DNA of 6,082 nt from Natrialbaceae archaeon Tc-Br11_E2g1. GTDB lineage: Archaea > Halobacteriota > Halobacteria > Halobacteriales > Natrialbaceae. The translations under genes and the position numbers were made by a program. The stretch's first letter is position 1; each line of letters begins with the position of its first letter. The stretch covers positions 1 to 6,082 of the forward strand of contig LKNC01000174.1 of assembly GCA_001564255.1 (NCBI GenBank). The letters are read 5' to 3'. Positions 1 through 5,497 of this stretch are shown piece after piece. A model generated the notes under the pieces. The model saw only the letters and a list, made by a program, of their open reading frames with translations, searched no databases and was not told the origin of the DNA.

Positions 1-102
1 AAGGTGCGACGGCAGGCATCGGGGGCTGTGGACGCCCCGACCGTGACCCACCCGACCGTTCGAGGCTATCAGGCCGATGATCGGATGGGAGTATCCGACT
101 AA
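1..102 (+). CDS. C-terminal tail of a probable TnpB (IS1341-type transposase/nuclease), partial
   Basis: Frame 1 is open from the window edge to TAA at 100-102 and encodes 33 residues ending in ADDRMGVSD. TnpB proteins are RNA-guided RuvC-like nucleases of IS605-type elements. The zinc ribbon and RuvC motifs would lie upstream and are not visible, so no catalytic residue can be checked. The call rests on the position of the stop directly before the element-end hairpin and on the look of the tail (rich in Pro, Thr, Val, Arg and Asp), which resembles the variable tails of haloarchaeal TnpB proteins. A short open frame like this could arise by chance in GC-rich DNA, and the gene could also be a decayed copy. 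Confidence 0.4.
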   Translation, partial: KVRRQASGAVDAPTVTHPTVRGYQADDRMGVSD

Positions 103-112
103 ACCACGGGAA

Positions 113-135
113 GCCTCGGGGCTTGACCCCGAGGC
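113..135 (+). ncRNA. Hairpin at element end, possible TnpB omega-RNA scaffold
   Basis: GCCTCGGGG (113-121) and CCCCGAGGC (127-135) form a perfect 9-bp, all-but-one G:C stem with loop CTTGA. It begins 11 bases after the TAA of the probable tnpB tail. In IS605/IS1341 elements the 3' end of tnpB and the right end are transcribed as a non-coding RNA (sense-overlapping RNA, or omega-RNA). Its 3' hairpin binds TnpB, and its guide is the flanking DNA just outside the element. If that holds here, the guide would start at about 143. No run of T follows the stem, so an intrinsic terminator is less likely. The role is inferred; the hairpin itself is certain. Confidence 0.4.
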
Positions 136-142
136 AGTTCAC

Positions 143-350
143 CTGATCTCGAGGGCGTCCCCGCTCGCTTCACCGTCGTCGAGACAGCCGGCGACGAGTG
201 ACGTCACGGCAGTCGCGCCCGCAAACTTCAGTGTCGATCGTCTGGTAAGTGGATCGCTTCCCCTCAATTTGCCAGACTGTAAGGCTAGTTGATAAACACT
301 TCGGTTCACGGGATCGCCGTCGAACGCCCGAGAGGTCGGTTCCGTCAGCC
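143..350. other. Intergenic region, no gene seen
   Basis: I see no supportable gene or RNA gene on either strand here. A short + strand open frame (77-292) runs through it, but it reads through the hairpin and lacks family features. Small signals: a 10-bp palindrome GTGACGTCAC at 199-208, a 6-bp inverted repeat GTCTGG (240-245) / CCAGAC (272-277), and an AT-richer patch at 262-297 containing TTGATAAAC (289-297). That patch could be a distal promoter for the peptidase gene. If the element call to the left is correct, the first bases here are its insertion flank. Confidence 0.5.
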
Positions 351-363
351 GAGAGTTGATACG
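351..363 (+). promoter_or_regulatory. Probable TATA-box promoter of the M32 peptidase (leaderless type)
   Basis: GAGAG followed by TTGATACG (351-363) is a purine-rich BRE-like stretch plus a weak TATA-like box centred about 28 bases before the ATG at 387. Archaeal TATA boxes sit about 26-28 bases upstream of the transcription start, so transcription would begin at or next to the ATG, giving a leaderless mRNA as is common in haloarchaea. The lack of any GGAGG-like site in the 12 bases before the ATG agrees with this. The box is a weak match; TTGATAAAC at 289-297 is an alternative that would give a longer leader. Confidence 0.4.
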
Positions 364-386
364 GACGGACCGACTACGTCGACCCG

Positions 387-1913
387 ATGACGACAGACGG
401 GACGGAAACGGCGGGAGCCGGGACGTACGAGCGATTCGAGAACCGAGTCGAACGGATCAGGAACGTCGGCAACGCCGCCGGTATCCTCCGATGGGACCAG
501 GAGGTCGTGATGCCCGAGGCGGGGACGCCGGCACGGGCCAAACAGCTCTCGACGCTGTCCTCGATCGGCCACGAACTGCTGACCGCCGAGGAAACCGGGG
601 CGCTCCTCGAGGCCCTCGAGGGGGCCGACCTCGAGGACGGGAAACGAGCGGTCGTCCGGGAGCTCCGCCGGGAGTACGATCGTGCGACGAGCGTTCCCCA
701 ACAACTGGTCGAGGAGATCTCCGAGACGACCTCGAACGCCCACCCCAGGTGGAAAGCGGCGAGAGCCGAGGACGACTTCGAGACGTTCGCGCCGACCCTG
801 GAAAAACTGGTCGACCTCAAACGCGAGTACGCCGACCACGTCGACCCCGACGCCGATCCCTACGCCGTCCTCTTCGCGGAATACGAACCCTACATCGACC
901 TCGAGGCCGCGGCGACGATCCTCGCGGAGCTCCGGGAGGAACTGGTCCCCCTGATCGAGGCGATTTCAGAGAGCGAGGCCGACCTCGAGACCGACGCCTT
1001 CTCGGGGGAGTTCGACGCCGACACGCAAGAAGCGGTCTGTCGGGACGTCCTCGACGAACTCGGCTACGACTGGGACCGCGGCCGACTCGACACCGCGCCC
1101 CATCCCTTTTCGTCGGGGACACAGTTCGACGCCCGCGTGACGACCCGTTTCGACGAATCCGATCTCCTGGGGTCGATCACCTCGACGATCCACGAGTTCG
1201 GCCACGCCAACTACACCATCGGCCTCCCCGACGAGGGGTACGGGACGCCACTCGGGGAGGCCCGGGACCTCTCGGTCCACGAATCGCAGTCGCGGCTCTG
1301 GGAGAACCACGTCGGCCGCTCGAGGCCCTTTTGGGAGCGATTCCTGCCGGCGATCCACGATCGGTTCCCCGCGACCGAGAGCGTCACACCCGGAGACGCC
1401 TACGAGTCGGCAAACCAGGTCTACGAGGACAACCTCGTTCGCGTGGAGGCAGACGAACTCACCTACCACCTCCACATCGTGATCCGCTTCGAGATCGAAC
1501 GCGATCTCATCCGTGGCGACCTCGAGGTACGCGAGGTCCCCGAAGTCTGGAACGACAAGTACGAGCAGTACCTCGGAATCCGCCCCGAGACCGACGCCGA
1601 GGGCTGTCTCCAGGACATCCACTGGTCACACGGCTCCTTTGGCTACTTCCCGACGTACTCGCTTGGCTCCGTCCTGGCCGCACAGCTTTTCGCCGCCGTC
1701 GAGAACGAGGTCGGTGACCTCGAAGAACGGATCCGGGAAGGCGAGTTCGACGACCTCAACGGGTGGCTCCGGGAGAACGTCCACCGTCACGGCAAACGCT
1801 ACACCACGCCCGAGTTGATCGAGGAGGCCACCGGCGAGGCGGTTACCGCGGAGTACTTCCTCGAGTACGTGGCCGAGAAGTACGGCGAGTTGTACGACCT
1901 CGAGAAATACTGA
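387..1913 (+). CDS. Metallocarboxypeptidase, peptidase family M32 (Taq type)
   Basis: A 508-residue cytosolic zinc carboxypeptidase that removes C-terminal residues from peptides with broad specificity; about 500 residues is normal for family M32. The zinc site is HEFGH at 269-273 (His269 and His273 as ligands, Glu270 as general base), with HESQSRLWEN at 298-307 supplying the third ligand, Glu299. Other family landmarks are WDQEVVMPEAG near 36-46, HPFSSGT shortly before the zinc site, VEADELTYHLHI from 353, and GCLQDIHWSHGSFGYFP from 406. There is no signal peptide or membrane segment. The protein is acidic, as expected in a high-salt cytosol. The ATG at 387 fits a TATA-like box 28 bases upstream and keeps the whole N-terminal helix. 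The SDR gene starts 39 bases after the stop on the same strand, so co-transcription is possible. All active-site residues are present. The likely role is peptide recycling; the family call is very secure. Confidence 0.97.
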   Translation: MTTDGTETAGAGTYERFENRVERIRNVGNAAGILRWDQEVVMPEAGTPARAKQLSTLSSIGHELLTAEETGALLEALEGADLEDGKRAVVRELRREYDRATSVPQQLVEEISETTSNAHPRWKAARAEDDFETFAPTLEKLVDLKREYADHVDPDADPYAVLFAEYEPYIDLEAAATILAELREELVPLIEAISESEADLETDAFSGEFDADTQEAVCRDVLDELGYDWDRGRLDTAPHPFSSGTQFDARVTTRFDESDLLGSITSTIHEFGHANYTIGLPDEGYGTPLGEARDLSVHESQSRLWENHVGRSRPFWERFLPAIHDRFPATESVTPGDAYESANQVYEDNLVRVEADELTYHLHIVIRFEIERDLIRGDLEVREVPEVWNDKYEQYLGIRPETDAEGCLQDIHWSHGSFGYFPTYSLGSVLAAQLFAAVENEVGDLEERIREGEFDDLNGWLRENVHRHGKRYTTPELIEEATGEAVTAEYFLEYVAEKYGELYDLEKY

Positions 1914-1952
1914 GAACGAAAGGCCGAACAGTCTCGGCTCCGATCGACTGGT

Positions 1953-2696
1953 ATGGCATCCGTTGACCGACTCGAAGGAGGGGTAGCGATCGTCACGGGA
2001 GCGAGTTCCGGCATCGGCGCGGCGACCTGCCACGAACTGGCTGCCGAGGGGGCGAACCTGGTCCTCGCCGCACGCAGTGAGGGGACACTCGAGGAGCTAG
2101 CGGCGGACCTCGAGGCCGAGTACGGCGTCGGGACGCTCGTCGCCCCGACGGACGTCCGCTCTGAAAACGAGGTCGACGCGATGGTCGCCGAGACCGTCGA
2201 CAGGTTCGGGGGAATCGACGTGCTGGTGAACAACGCGGGGCTGGCCCGGGGAAGTGGCGTCGAGGACCTCGAGAGCGACGACTACCACACGATCCAGGAG
2301 ACGAACGTCGACGGGGTGTTCTATGCGACCCGGGCGGCCCTGCCCCACCTCCGCGAACGCGAGGGGCACCTCTTGTTCGTCGCCAGCGCCGCGGGGAAGT
2401 TCCCGCGATCGTTTAACCCCGTCTACGCGGCCTCGAAGTGGTGGGTCCGTGGGTTCGCAAAGAGCGTCGCGGCCGAGGCGGGCGAGGACGGCGTCGGCGT
2501 CACCGTGATCAACCCCTCGGAAGTTAGAACCGGGTTCGAGACCTCCGATGGAGCCTCCTTCGCCGAACACTTCGAGGAGGGCGAGGCGAGCGAACCCGAG
2601 GAGATCGCCGAGGCGATCGCGTTCGCAGCGACCAGAGAAGAGTCGTCGGTCTTCGAACTAGATCTCTACCGCCGGGACAAGTTCGACGTCTTCTGA
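1953..2696 (+). CDS. Short-chain dehydrogenase/reductase (SDR), classical type
   Basis: A 247-residue NAD(P)(H)-dependent oxidoreductase with a Rossmann fold, the usual length for classical SDRs. The cofactor motif TGASSGIG is at 15-22 and NNAG at 93-96. The catalytic tetrad appears complete: Asn118, Ser145, Tyr158 and Lys162 (YAASK, 158-162). NPSEVRT at 187-193 is the usual loop after the active site. Arg41, at the end of the second strand, suggests NADP(H) rather than NAD(H), as an inference. The substrate cannot be read from the sequence; many such genes are broadly annotated as 3-oxoacyl-ACP reductase-like. The ATG at 1953 places the first beta strand at the normal distance. The 39-base gap to the peptidase has no clear promoter, only a 5-bp inverted repeat GCCGA/TCGGC (1923-1938), so the gene may be read from the peptidase promoter. 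No damage is visible. Confidence 0.96.
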   Translation: MASVDRLEGGVAIVTGASSGIGAATCHELAAEGANLVLAARSEGTLEELAADLEAEYGVGTLVAPTDVRSENEVDAMVAETVDRFGGIDVLVNNAGLARGSGVEDLESDDYHTIQETNVDGVFYATRAALPHLREREGHLLFVASAAGKFPRSFNPVYAASKWWVRGFAKSVAAEAGEDGVGVTVINPSEVRTGFETSDGASFAEHFEEGEASEPEEIAEAIAFAATREESSVFELDLYRRDKFDVF

Positions 2697-2726
2697 CCGG
2701 CCGCAACTCGGGGTTGTGTTCCGGTC
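2695..2726 (+). other. Imperfect stem-loop right after the SDR stop
   Basis: GACCGG (2695-2700) pairs with CCGGTC (2721-2726), and inside it CAAC (2704-2707) pairs with GTTG (2713-2716) around a TCGGG loop, giving a two-part stem. It begins within the SDR stop codon. It could be a 3'-end processing or stability hairpin for the SDR mRNA. It is not followed by a T-tract, so I do not call it a terminator. Confidence 0.35.
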
Positions 2727-2767
2727 TGGGGGCCACCCCGTGGTATTCCGGGGACAGACTCATGTCC

Positions 2768-2785
2768 CGAGAGAGCGCTCTCTCG
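2768..2785. promoter_or_regulatory. 18-bp perfect palindrome just before a gene start
   Basis: CGAGAGAGCGCTCTCTCG is its own reverse complement over all 18 bases and ends 3 bases before the ATG at 2789. Next to it GGGACA (2751-2756) pairs with TGTCCC (2763-2768), sharing base 2768, so the two hairpins overlap by one base and may compete in RNA. As DNA the palindrome could be an operator for a dimeric regulator; as RNA it could mask the start codon of the next gene. If translation starts instead at the ATG at 2762, the palindrome is coding. The symmetry is directly seen; function is inferred. Confidence 0.45.
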
Positions 2786-2788
2786 CCC

Positions 2789-3247
2789 ATGCGACTCCCG
2801 ATACCCGGCATGCCCGGCGTCTACTACGACACGGACGCCCGATCGAACGCACTGACTCTCGCACTGACCGCCGCGGGCCGAGCAGTACCGAAGCCACAGG
2901 GCTACGCCGTCCAGCTGTTCCCGTACGCCTGGTCGTTCGACGTCGACCTCCGGGAAGTCCCCAACGACCACCCCTTCCAGTACCTCCACCCCGAGGGGGC
3001 CTACAGCATCGAGGGGCTCACCCGCGACGACCTCGGCGACGAAATCAGCCGCGACCTCGAGGCCACACTTCGGCTCGCGTTGCGGGTCGAAGCGGAGACC
3101 GAACTCGCACTCGAGGAGTTCCTCGGGATTGCCGAAACGGAGGAGGGAGTCGTCATCGAAATCGACGACGGCGCGGCGGCCGACCTCGAGCTAACGGAGA
3201 ACGATCTCGAGGGCGAAGGCGACGCCGGCGTCGACGGGTTCGACTAG
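2789..3247 (+). CDS. Acidic protein of unknown function
   Basis: I do not recognise this family. The 152-residue product starts MRLPIPGMPGVYYDTDARSN and has a mixed N-terminal half rich in aromatic and Pro residues (GYAVQLFPYAWSFDVDL, HPFQYLHPEGAYSIEGL). This is followed by a helical acidic segment (RDLEATLRLALRVEAETEL), then a very acidic Gly/Asp/Glu tail. There is no signal peptide, membrane helix, Cys cluster or nucleotide-binding motif, so a soluble cytosolic protein is likely. ATGs at 2714 and 2762 are also in frame. I prefer 2789 because 2714 lies inside a stem-loop and the 2762-2788 stretch is dominated by a perfect palindrome, but 2762 has a GGGGA stretch about 9 bases upstream and cannot be excluded. 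Codon use and acidity match the neighbours, supporting a real gene. Its stop overlaps the stop of the convergent helicase. Confidence 0.8.
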   Translation: MRLPIPGMPGVYYDTDARSNALTLALTAAGRAVPKPQGYAVQLFPYAWSFDVDLREVPNDHPFQYLHPEGAYSIEGLTRDDLGDEISRDLEATLRLALRVEAETELALEEFLGIAETEEGVVIEIDDGAAADLELTENDLEGEGDAGVDGFD

Positions 3248-5394
3248 GGTTTCGGCGGCTCGCCGTCGTAGGCGTCGTGGTCGGTGTAGAAGTTGAGCAT
3301 CGCGAACTTCAGTTTCGGGGGGTCGATGTCCATCAGCTCTTCGCGTTCTTCGTGTGGAAACGCCCCGTTGACGCTGTACTTGCCGAGGTCGGATTTGGCC
3401 CCCCGCGAGTAGCGTCGATCGAGTAGGGCGCGGACGCCGACGTCCCCGGGCGCACGGATCACCCGACCGAGTGCCTGGCGGGTCTTTCTCACCGTCGGGA
3501 TCTCGACGGCGTAGCGCCAGCCGGTCTGAGTCCCCTCGAAGGCGGCGTCGTAGGCCTCCTGGACCGCCTCCGCCCGATCGTCGAGGTGGGGGTAAGGAAC
3601 GCCGACCACGAGCACCGTCCGGGCGTCCTCGCCGTCGAAACTCACCCCCTCGGCGAGGGTCCCCCACAGCGAGGTCAGCAAGATCGCGTCGTCGTCGGCG
3701 ACGAACCGTGTGCGGAGGTCCTCGACCGCCACGCCGGGTTCGTCGAGGTAGACCGTCGAGTCCACCCGGCCCTCGAGACGGTCGGCATAGCGGGCGGCCT
3801 CGCCGTAGTTGGGGAAGAAGGCGAGGGTGTTCCCGGGGGTAAAGCGGACGGCGTCGGCGATAGTGTCGGCGACGGCCGCCTGGACGTCGGGGTCCTCACG
3901 ATCACTCGAGAACAGCGGTGGCGTCTCGACGGCGTACGTCCGTCGCCGTTCTTCGGGGAACCCCAGTCCGTAGGCCATCGTCACCGGATCGTCGAGGCCG
4001 AGGACGTCCCCTGTCACGTCGAAGGGCTGAAGGGTCGCGCTCATCAGTACGGTAGCCGAGACCTCCTCGAACAGCCGGCCCGTCACCTGCCGTGGCAGGC
4101 AGGTGTACAGCTCCGCCCGGCCGTAGACCTCGTCGGTCCCGCCGTCCCGACGGACCGAGACGACGGGATAGAGCCCGCGCTGGTCGCCCTCGGCCATCCA
4201 GGCGTCGACGAACGCGCCCGCCTGGAGAGTCTGACACTCGGTACGGGTTGCACTCTCACCGTTTCGGTAGGCCTCCTCGTACTCCTCGTCTAACCGCCTG
4301 CCCACCTCGAGGGCGGCCTCGAGGTCGGCGTCGATCCCCTGACCCGAGTACCGCTGTAAGAAAGCGAGGGTGAGGTCGTCCCGGCGGTCCTCGTTGGCGA
4401 TGGCAACGTCCTCCCAGTTCTCGCCGGTTCGCTCACGCTGGCCGAACCCAAAGGAGTCCTCGTAGGTCTCGACTACGGCGTCCCGGAACGCCTCGAGGAC
4501 GTTCGCGGCGTCATCGGCTCGGGGATCGTCAGCCTCCTCGAGTTCCTCGAGTGCGGCGTCGAAGGTCCGTTCGGAACACGTGCGGGTGGCGTGTTCGCGG
4601 GCGGCGTCCTCGAGGTTGTGGGCCTCGTCGAAGACGGCGATGACGTCCTCGGGATCCCGGCCGAGCCACCGGAAGAACTGCTCGCGGATGGTCGAATCGA
4701 GCAGGTGGTGGTAGTTACAGACCACCAGATCGACGCCCTCGATCCCCTCTTTGAGCAGTTCATAGCCACAGAGGGTGCGGTCCTCGGCGTACTCGTAGAT
4801 CTGTTCGGGGGTGCGGACGTCCTCGAACAGCCAGGAAAAGAAGTCCTCGGTGTCCTCGGTGAGGTTGTTGTGATAGTGATCACAGACGTTCGCCTCCGCT
4901 AAGTCCTCGATCCGCCCCTCGAGATCCGCCAGTTCGTCCATCACCGCGCTACGGGCCTCGGCGGCACCCCCGTCACCGTCCCGGCTCTGTGCGAGCAAGT
5001 CCCGCTGGCGCTCCTCGAGTCGCTCGCGGTCCTCTTCGGCGTCGACTACCGCCGTGGTGGTATCTCGGAGGGCCTGACACTCCTCGTAGTCGACGTCGAT
5101 GTGACACATCGAGCCTTTGCCCTTGAACACTACGGCGCGGATGGATTCCTCGCGGGTGATCGCCCGCGCTTCGGCGACGAACTGGCGCATCTGCTGGTGG
5201 ACGCTCGTCGTGATGACGACCGTCTTGCCCTGCTCGCGGGCGACCTCGAGGGCCGGGGCGAGCGACGAGAGGGTCTTGCCGGTCCCACAGGCCCCCTCGA
5301 AGAGCACGTCCTGACCGCGAGAGAGGGCGTTGTGGATACGGTCCATCGCCTCCCGCTGGTTCTCGTAGGGCTCCCCGTACGGGAAAAAGCGCAT
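3244..5394 (-). CDS. ATP-dependent DNA helicase, XPD/Rad3/DinG group (superfamily 2, Fe-S)
   Basis: A 716-residue 5'-3' DNA helicase type thought to act in repair, replication or recombination. Motifs in order: Q-motif region YENQREAM (10-17), Walker A GACGTGKT (34-41), four Cys likely to hold a 4Fe-4S cluster (97, 106, 171, 209), DEAH box (256-259), SATL (452-455), SLWGTLAEGVSF (motif V, around 575-586) and QALGRVIR (motif VI, from 640). A Glu/Arg-rich probable coiled-coil insert lies between Cys106 and Cys171. An upstream ATG at 5496 would add 34 residues. I reject it because a TATA-like box (5446-5439) falls inside that extension and MRFFPYGEPYENQREA is where such proteins normally begin. 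It is convergent with the unknown gene, sharing a CTAG with its stop, and divergent from the hydrolase. Haloarchaea often carry more than one such gene (rad3a/rad3b); I cannot say which this is. All helicase motifs are intact. Confidence 0.95.
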   Translation of the reverse strand: MRFFPYGEPYENQREAMDRIHNALSRGQDVLFEGACGTGKTLSSLAPALEVAREQGKTVVITTSVHQQMRQFVAEARAITREESIRAVVFKGKGSMCHIDVDYEECQALRDTTTAVVDAEEDRERLEERQRDLLAQSRDGDGGAAEARSAVMDELADLEGRIEDLAEANVCDHYHNNLTEDTEDFFSWLFEDVRTPEQIYEYAEDRTLCGYELLKEGIEGVDLVVCNYHHLLDSTIREQFFRWLGRDPEDVIAVFDEAHNLEDAAREHATRTCSERTFDAALEELEEADDPRADDAANVLEAFRDAVVETYEDSFGFGQRERTGENWEDVAIANEDRRDDLTLAFLQRYSGQGIDADLEAALEVGRRLDEEYEEAYRNGESATRTECQTLQAGAFVDAWMAEGDQRGLYPVVSVRRDGGTDEVYGRAELYTCLPRQVTGRLFEEVSATVLMSATLQPFDVTGDVLGLDDPVTMAYGLGFPEERRRTYAVETPPLFSSDREDPDVQAAVADTIADAVRFTPGNTLAFFPNYGEAARYADRLEGRVDSTVYLDEPGVAVEDLRTRFVADDDAILLTSLWGTLAEGVSFDGEDARTVLVVGVPYPHLDDRAEAVQEAYDAAFEGTQTGWRYAVEIPTVRKTRQALGRVIRAPGDVGVRALLDRRYSRGAKSDLGKYSVNGAFPHEEREELMDIDPPKLKFAMLNFYTDHDAYDGEPPKP

Positions 5395-5438
5395 GTACTC
5401 GGCTGTTCCCGACACGCAAGGGAGTAGGTTCGCCGTTC

Positions 5439-5446
5439 GATAAAAG
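5439..5446 (-). promoter_or_regulatory. TATA-like box of the helicase, in the divergent intergenic region
   Basis: On the - strand this reads CTTTTATC, preceded by CGAACG. It is the most AT-rich point in the 103 bases between the helicase (ATG at 5394) and the hydrolase (ATG at 5498). Transcription would start about 27 bases on, near 5416, leaving a leader of about 20 bases. Read on the + strand the same bases are GATAAAAG, 52 bases before the hydrolase ATG, so the element could serve both genes with a leader of about 25-30 bases for the hydrolase. The - strand reading is the better TATA match. Confidence 0.5.
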
Positions 5447-5476
5447 CGTTCGTCCCGAACCGAAACCGTCCTCGGG

Positions 5477-5494
5477 GTCGAGACCGTCGAGACC
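5477..5494. repeat. Tandem 9-bp direct repeat before the hydrolase start
   Basis: GTCGAGACC occurs twice in immediate succession (5477-5485 and 5486-5494), ending 3 bases before the ATG at 5498. A related GTCGACCGTCGA follows inside the gene. The position suits a regulator binding site or part of the leader, but GTCGA words are common in this genome, so chance is a real alternative. Confidence 0.4.
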
Positions 5495-5497
5495 ACT

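Larger units (their letters stand above)
1..142 (+). mobile_element. Right (3') end of an IS1341-type tnpB element, partial
   Basis: The left edge appears to hold the 3' end of an IS200/IS605-superfamily element that carries only tnpB (IS1341 type). Seen in the sequence: an open frame ending in TAA at 100-102, a GGGAAGCC-type lead-in at 108-115, a perfect 9-bp stem with a 5-nt loop (113-135), and an AGTTCAC end at 136-142. The family is known to end this way, with a subterminal hairpin followed by a short TCA-containing cleavage site and no terminal inverted repeats. The placement is inferred from this architecture and from remembered resemblance to haloarchaeal elements, not from an alignment. 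The left end and the tnpB body lie outside the window, so I cannot tell whether the element is intact. Confidence 0.45.

Noticed and set aside
77..292. 71-codon + strand open frame in the upstream intergenic region
   Set aside because: It reads straight through the perfect hairpin at 113-135, has no family features, no promoter at a suitable place and a tail typical of chance translation. The frame-1 tail ending at 102 fits the element better.
966..1622. 218-codon - strand frame, fairly acidic, antisense to the peptidase
   Set aside because: It is the mirror frame of a GC-rich acidic gene (a common artefact in haloarchaea) and shows no domain or promoter.
356..1717. 453-codon + strand frame overlapping the M32 peptidase
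   Set aside because: Arg/Pro/Gly-rich translation typical of a shifted frame in GC-rich DNA. The peptidase in the other frame has all family motifs.
1923..1938. Small inverted repeat GCCGA/TCGGC between peptidase and SDR as a terminator
   Set aside because: Only 5 bp of stem and no T-run after it; too weak to call.
2714..2788. Longer N-terminal extension of the unknown gene from ATG at 2714
   Set aside because: The start lies inside a stem-loop only 18 bases after the SDR stop and the extra residues look like translated non-coding DNA. The 2762 start remains possible.
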